From Syntrophorhabdus sp. PtaB.Bin184 (GTDB lineage: Bacteria; Desulfobacterota; Syntrophorhabdia; Syntrophorhabdales; Syntrophorhabdaceae), in contig MVQQ01000003.1 of the NCBI GenBank assembly GCA_002067555.1, forward strand, positions 1 through 5,010: a stretch of DNA of 5,010 nt. Reading direction: 5' to 3'. The translations under genes and the position numbers were made by a program. The notes beneath the pieces were generated by a model. That model searched no databases and was not told the origin of the DNA. It was given only the letters and a program-made list of their open reading frames with translations. Below, one piece after another: positions 4,927-5,010 of the stretch. Numbering within the stretch: the stretch's first letter is position 1; every line of letters starts with the position of its first letter.

Positions 4927-4989
4927 CTCTTAGAATCCGGAGGCCAACGCTCTATCCAGCTGAGCTACGGGCGCAACGATTTCTAAGAG
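4927..4989. repeat. 9-bp inverted repeat bracketing the tRNA half
   Basis: CTCTTAGAA (4927-4935) and TTCTAAGAG (4981-4989) are perfect inverted arms. The left arm abuts the truncation point in the anticodon loop; the right arm begins six bases beyond the tRNA 5' end. The 45-base interval holds the complete tRNA half. The precise bracketing suggests a recombination or transposition scar, or integrase binding sites. Confidence 0.45.
4936..4974 (-). pseudogene. 5' half of a tRNA-Arg(CCG), ending at the anticodon loop
   Basis: On the minus strand, from 4974 down, the parts of a tRNA follow in order: acceptor strand GCGCCCG, TA, D-arm GCTC-AGCTGGATA-GAGC, G26, anticodon-stem strand TTGGC and loop CTCCGGA, giving anticodon CCG (Arg). 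The next bases should read GCCAA to close the stem, but are TTCTA. No CGGGCGC acceptor strand follows anywhere nearby. A T-arm-like GCAGGGTTCGAA occurs further on (4906-4917) but lacks its complementary strand. The gene therefore cannot fold as a tRNA. It looks like a truncated copy left at, or carried by, an integration site. Identity of the half is strong; its origin is inferred. Confidence 0.65.
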
Positions 4990-5000
4990 TATACACCAAA

Positions 5001-5010
5001 ACTGTAGTAA
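5001..5010. repeat. Distal copy of the ACTGTAGTAA repeat, cut by the window edge
   Basis: ACTGTAGTAA matches the tandem units at 4785-4806 and shares the preceding AAA context. It runs into the window end, so more copies may follow. Its place on the other side of the tRNA half gives the region a two-armed attachment-site layout. Confidence 0.5.

Noticed and set aside
4860..4974. Group I intron interrupting the tRNA-Arg in its anticodon loop
   Set aside because: Bacterial tRNA-Arg introns do sit in the anticodon loop, but no conserved group I core elements are visible downstream and no tRNA 3' half appears before the NERD gene.
4906..4974. A complete functional tRNA using GCAGGGTTCGAA as T-arm
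   Set aside because: The T-stem has no complementary strand, the spacing to the anticodon loop is about nine bases too long, the anticodon stem does not pair, and the acceptor 3' strand is absent.
4785..5010. CRISPR array
   Set aside because: The repeats are only 11 bp, directly tandem without spacers of regular size, and no Cas-like gene is present.

Overview
The window comes from a bacterial chromosome of moderately high GC. Initiation is bacterial (ATG starts with GGAGG- or AAGGAG-type ribosome sites) and the promoters look like sigma-70. The gene set (YrbG-type exchanger, PIN/UPF0175 pair, HDIG protein, NERD protein, DUF1254 remnant) would fit a Gram-negative environmental lineage such as Desulfobacterota or Nitrospirota. 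That placement is only an impression; no marker gene settles it.

Left part, plus strand (1-1970). The window opens inside a Na+/Ca2+-exchanger-family membrane protein, of which the C-terminal half with the alpha-2 repeat is present. A compact toxin-antitoxin-like operon follows: a PIN-domain ribonuclease gene overlaps by an ATGA junction a ribbon-helix-helix/UPF0175 protein, so the toxin comes first. Its promoter lies almost on top of the toxin start codon and carries three copies of an ATTACA-type half-site, which suggests autoregulation and a nearly leaderless toxin mRNA. Next is an 81-residue N-terminal remnant of a DUF1254 protein. It breaks off just before the convergent HD gene and may mark an insertion or deletion junction.

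Middle and right part, minus strand (1992-4612). There are two genes: a membrane-anchored NERD (nuclease-related) protein, and downstream of it a 565-residue HDIG phosphohydrolase-like protein with an unrecognised N-terminal region and a possible winged-helix C-terminus. A terminator-like hairpin, a separate TACAAT promoter and two inverted repeats lie between them, so they are neighbours on one strand but probably separately controlled.

Right end (4613-5010). There is no protein gene here. The stretch holds several inverted repeats upstream of the NERD gene, an 11-bp tandem repeat (ACTGTAGTAAA) that recurs at the window edge, and on the minus strand the 5' half of a tRNA-Arg(CCG) that stops at the anticodon loop and is bracketed by a 9-bp inverted repeat. 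Repeats on both sides of a tRNA half look like the attachment site of a tyrosine-recombinase element. If so, the NERD and HD genes may be cargo of an integrated element, with its integrase beyond the right edge. This is inference. The best candidates for something undescribed are the HD/NERD pair beside this att-like structure, and the tRNA half itself.
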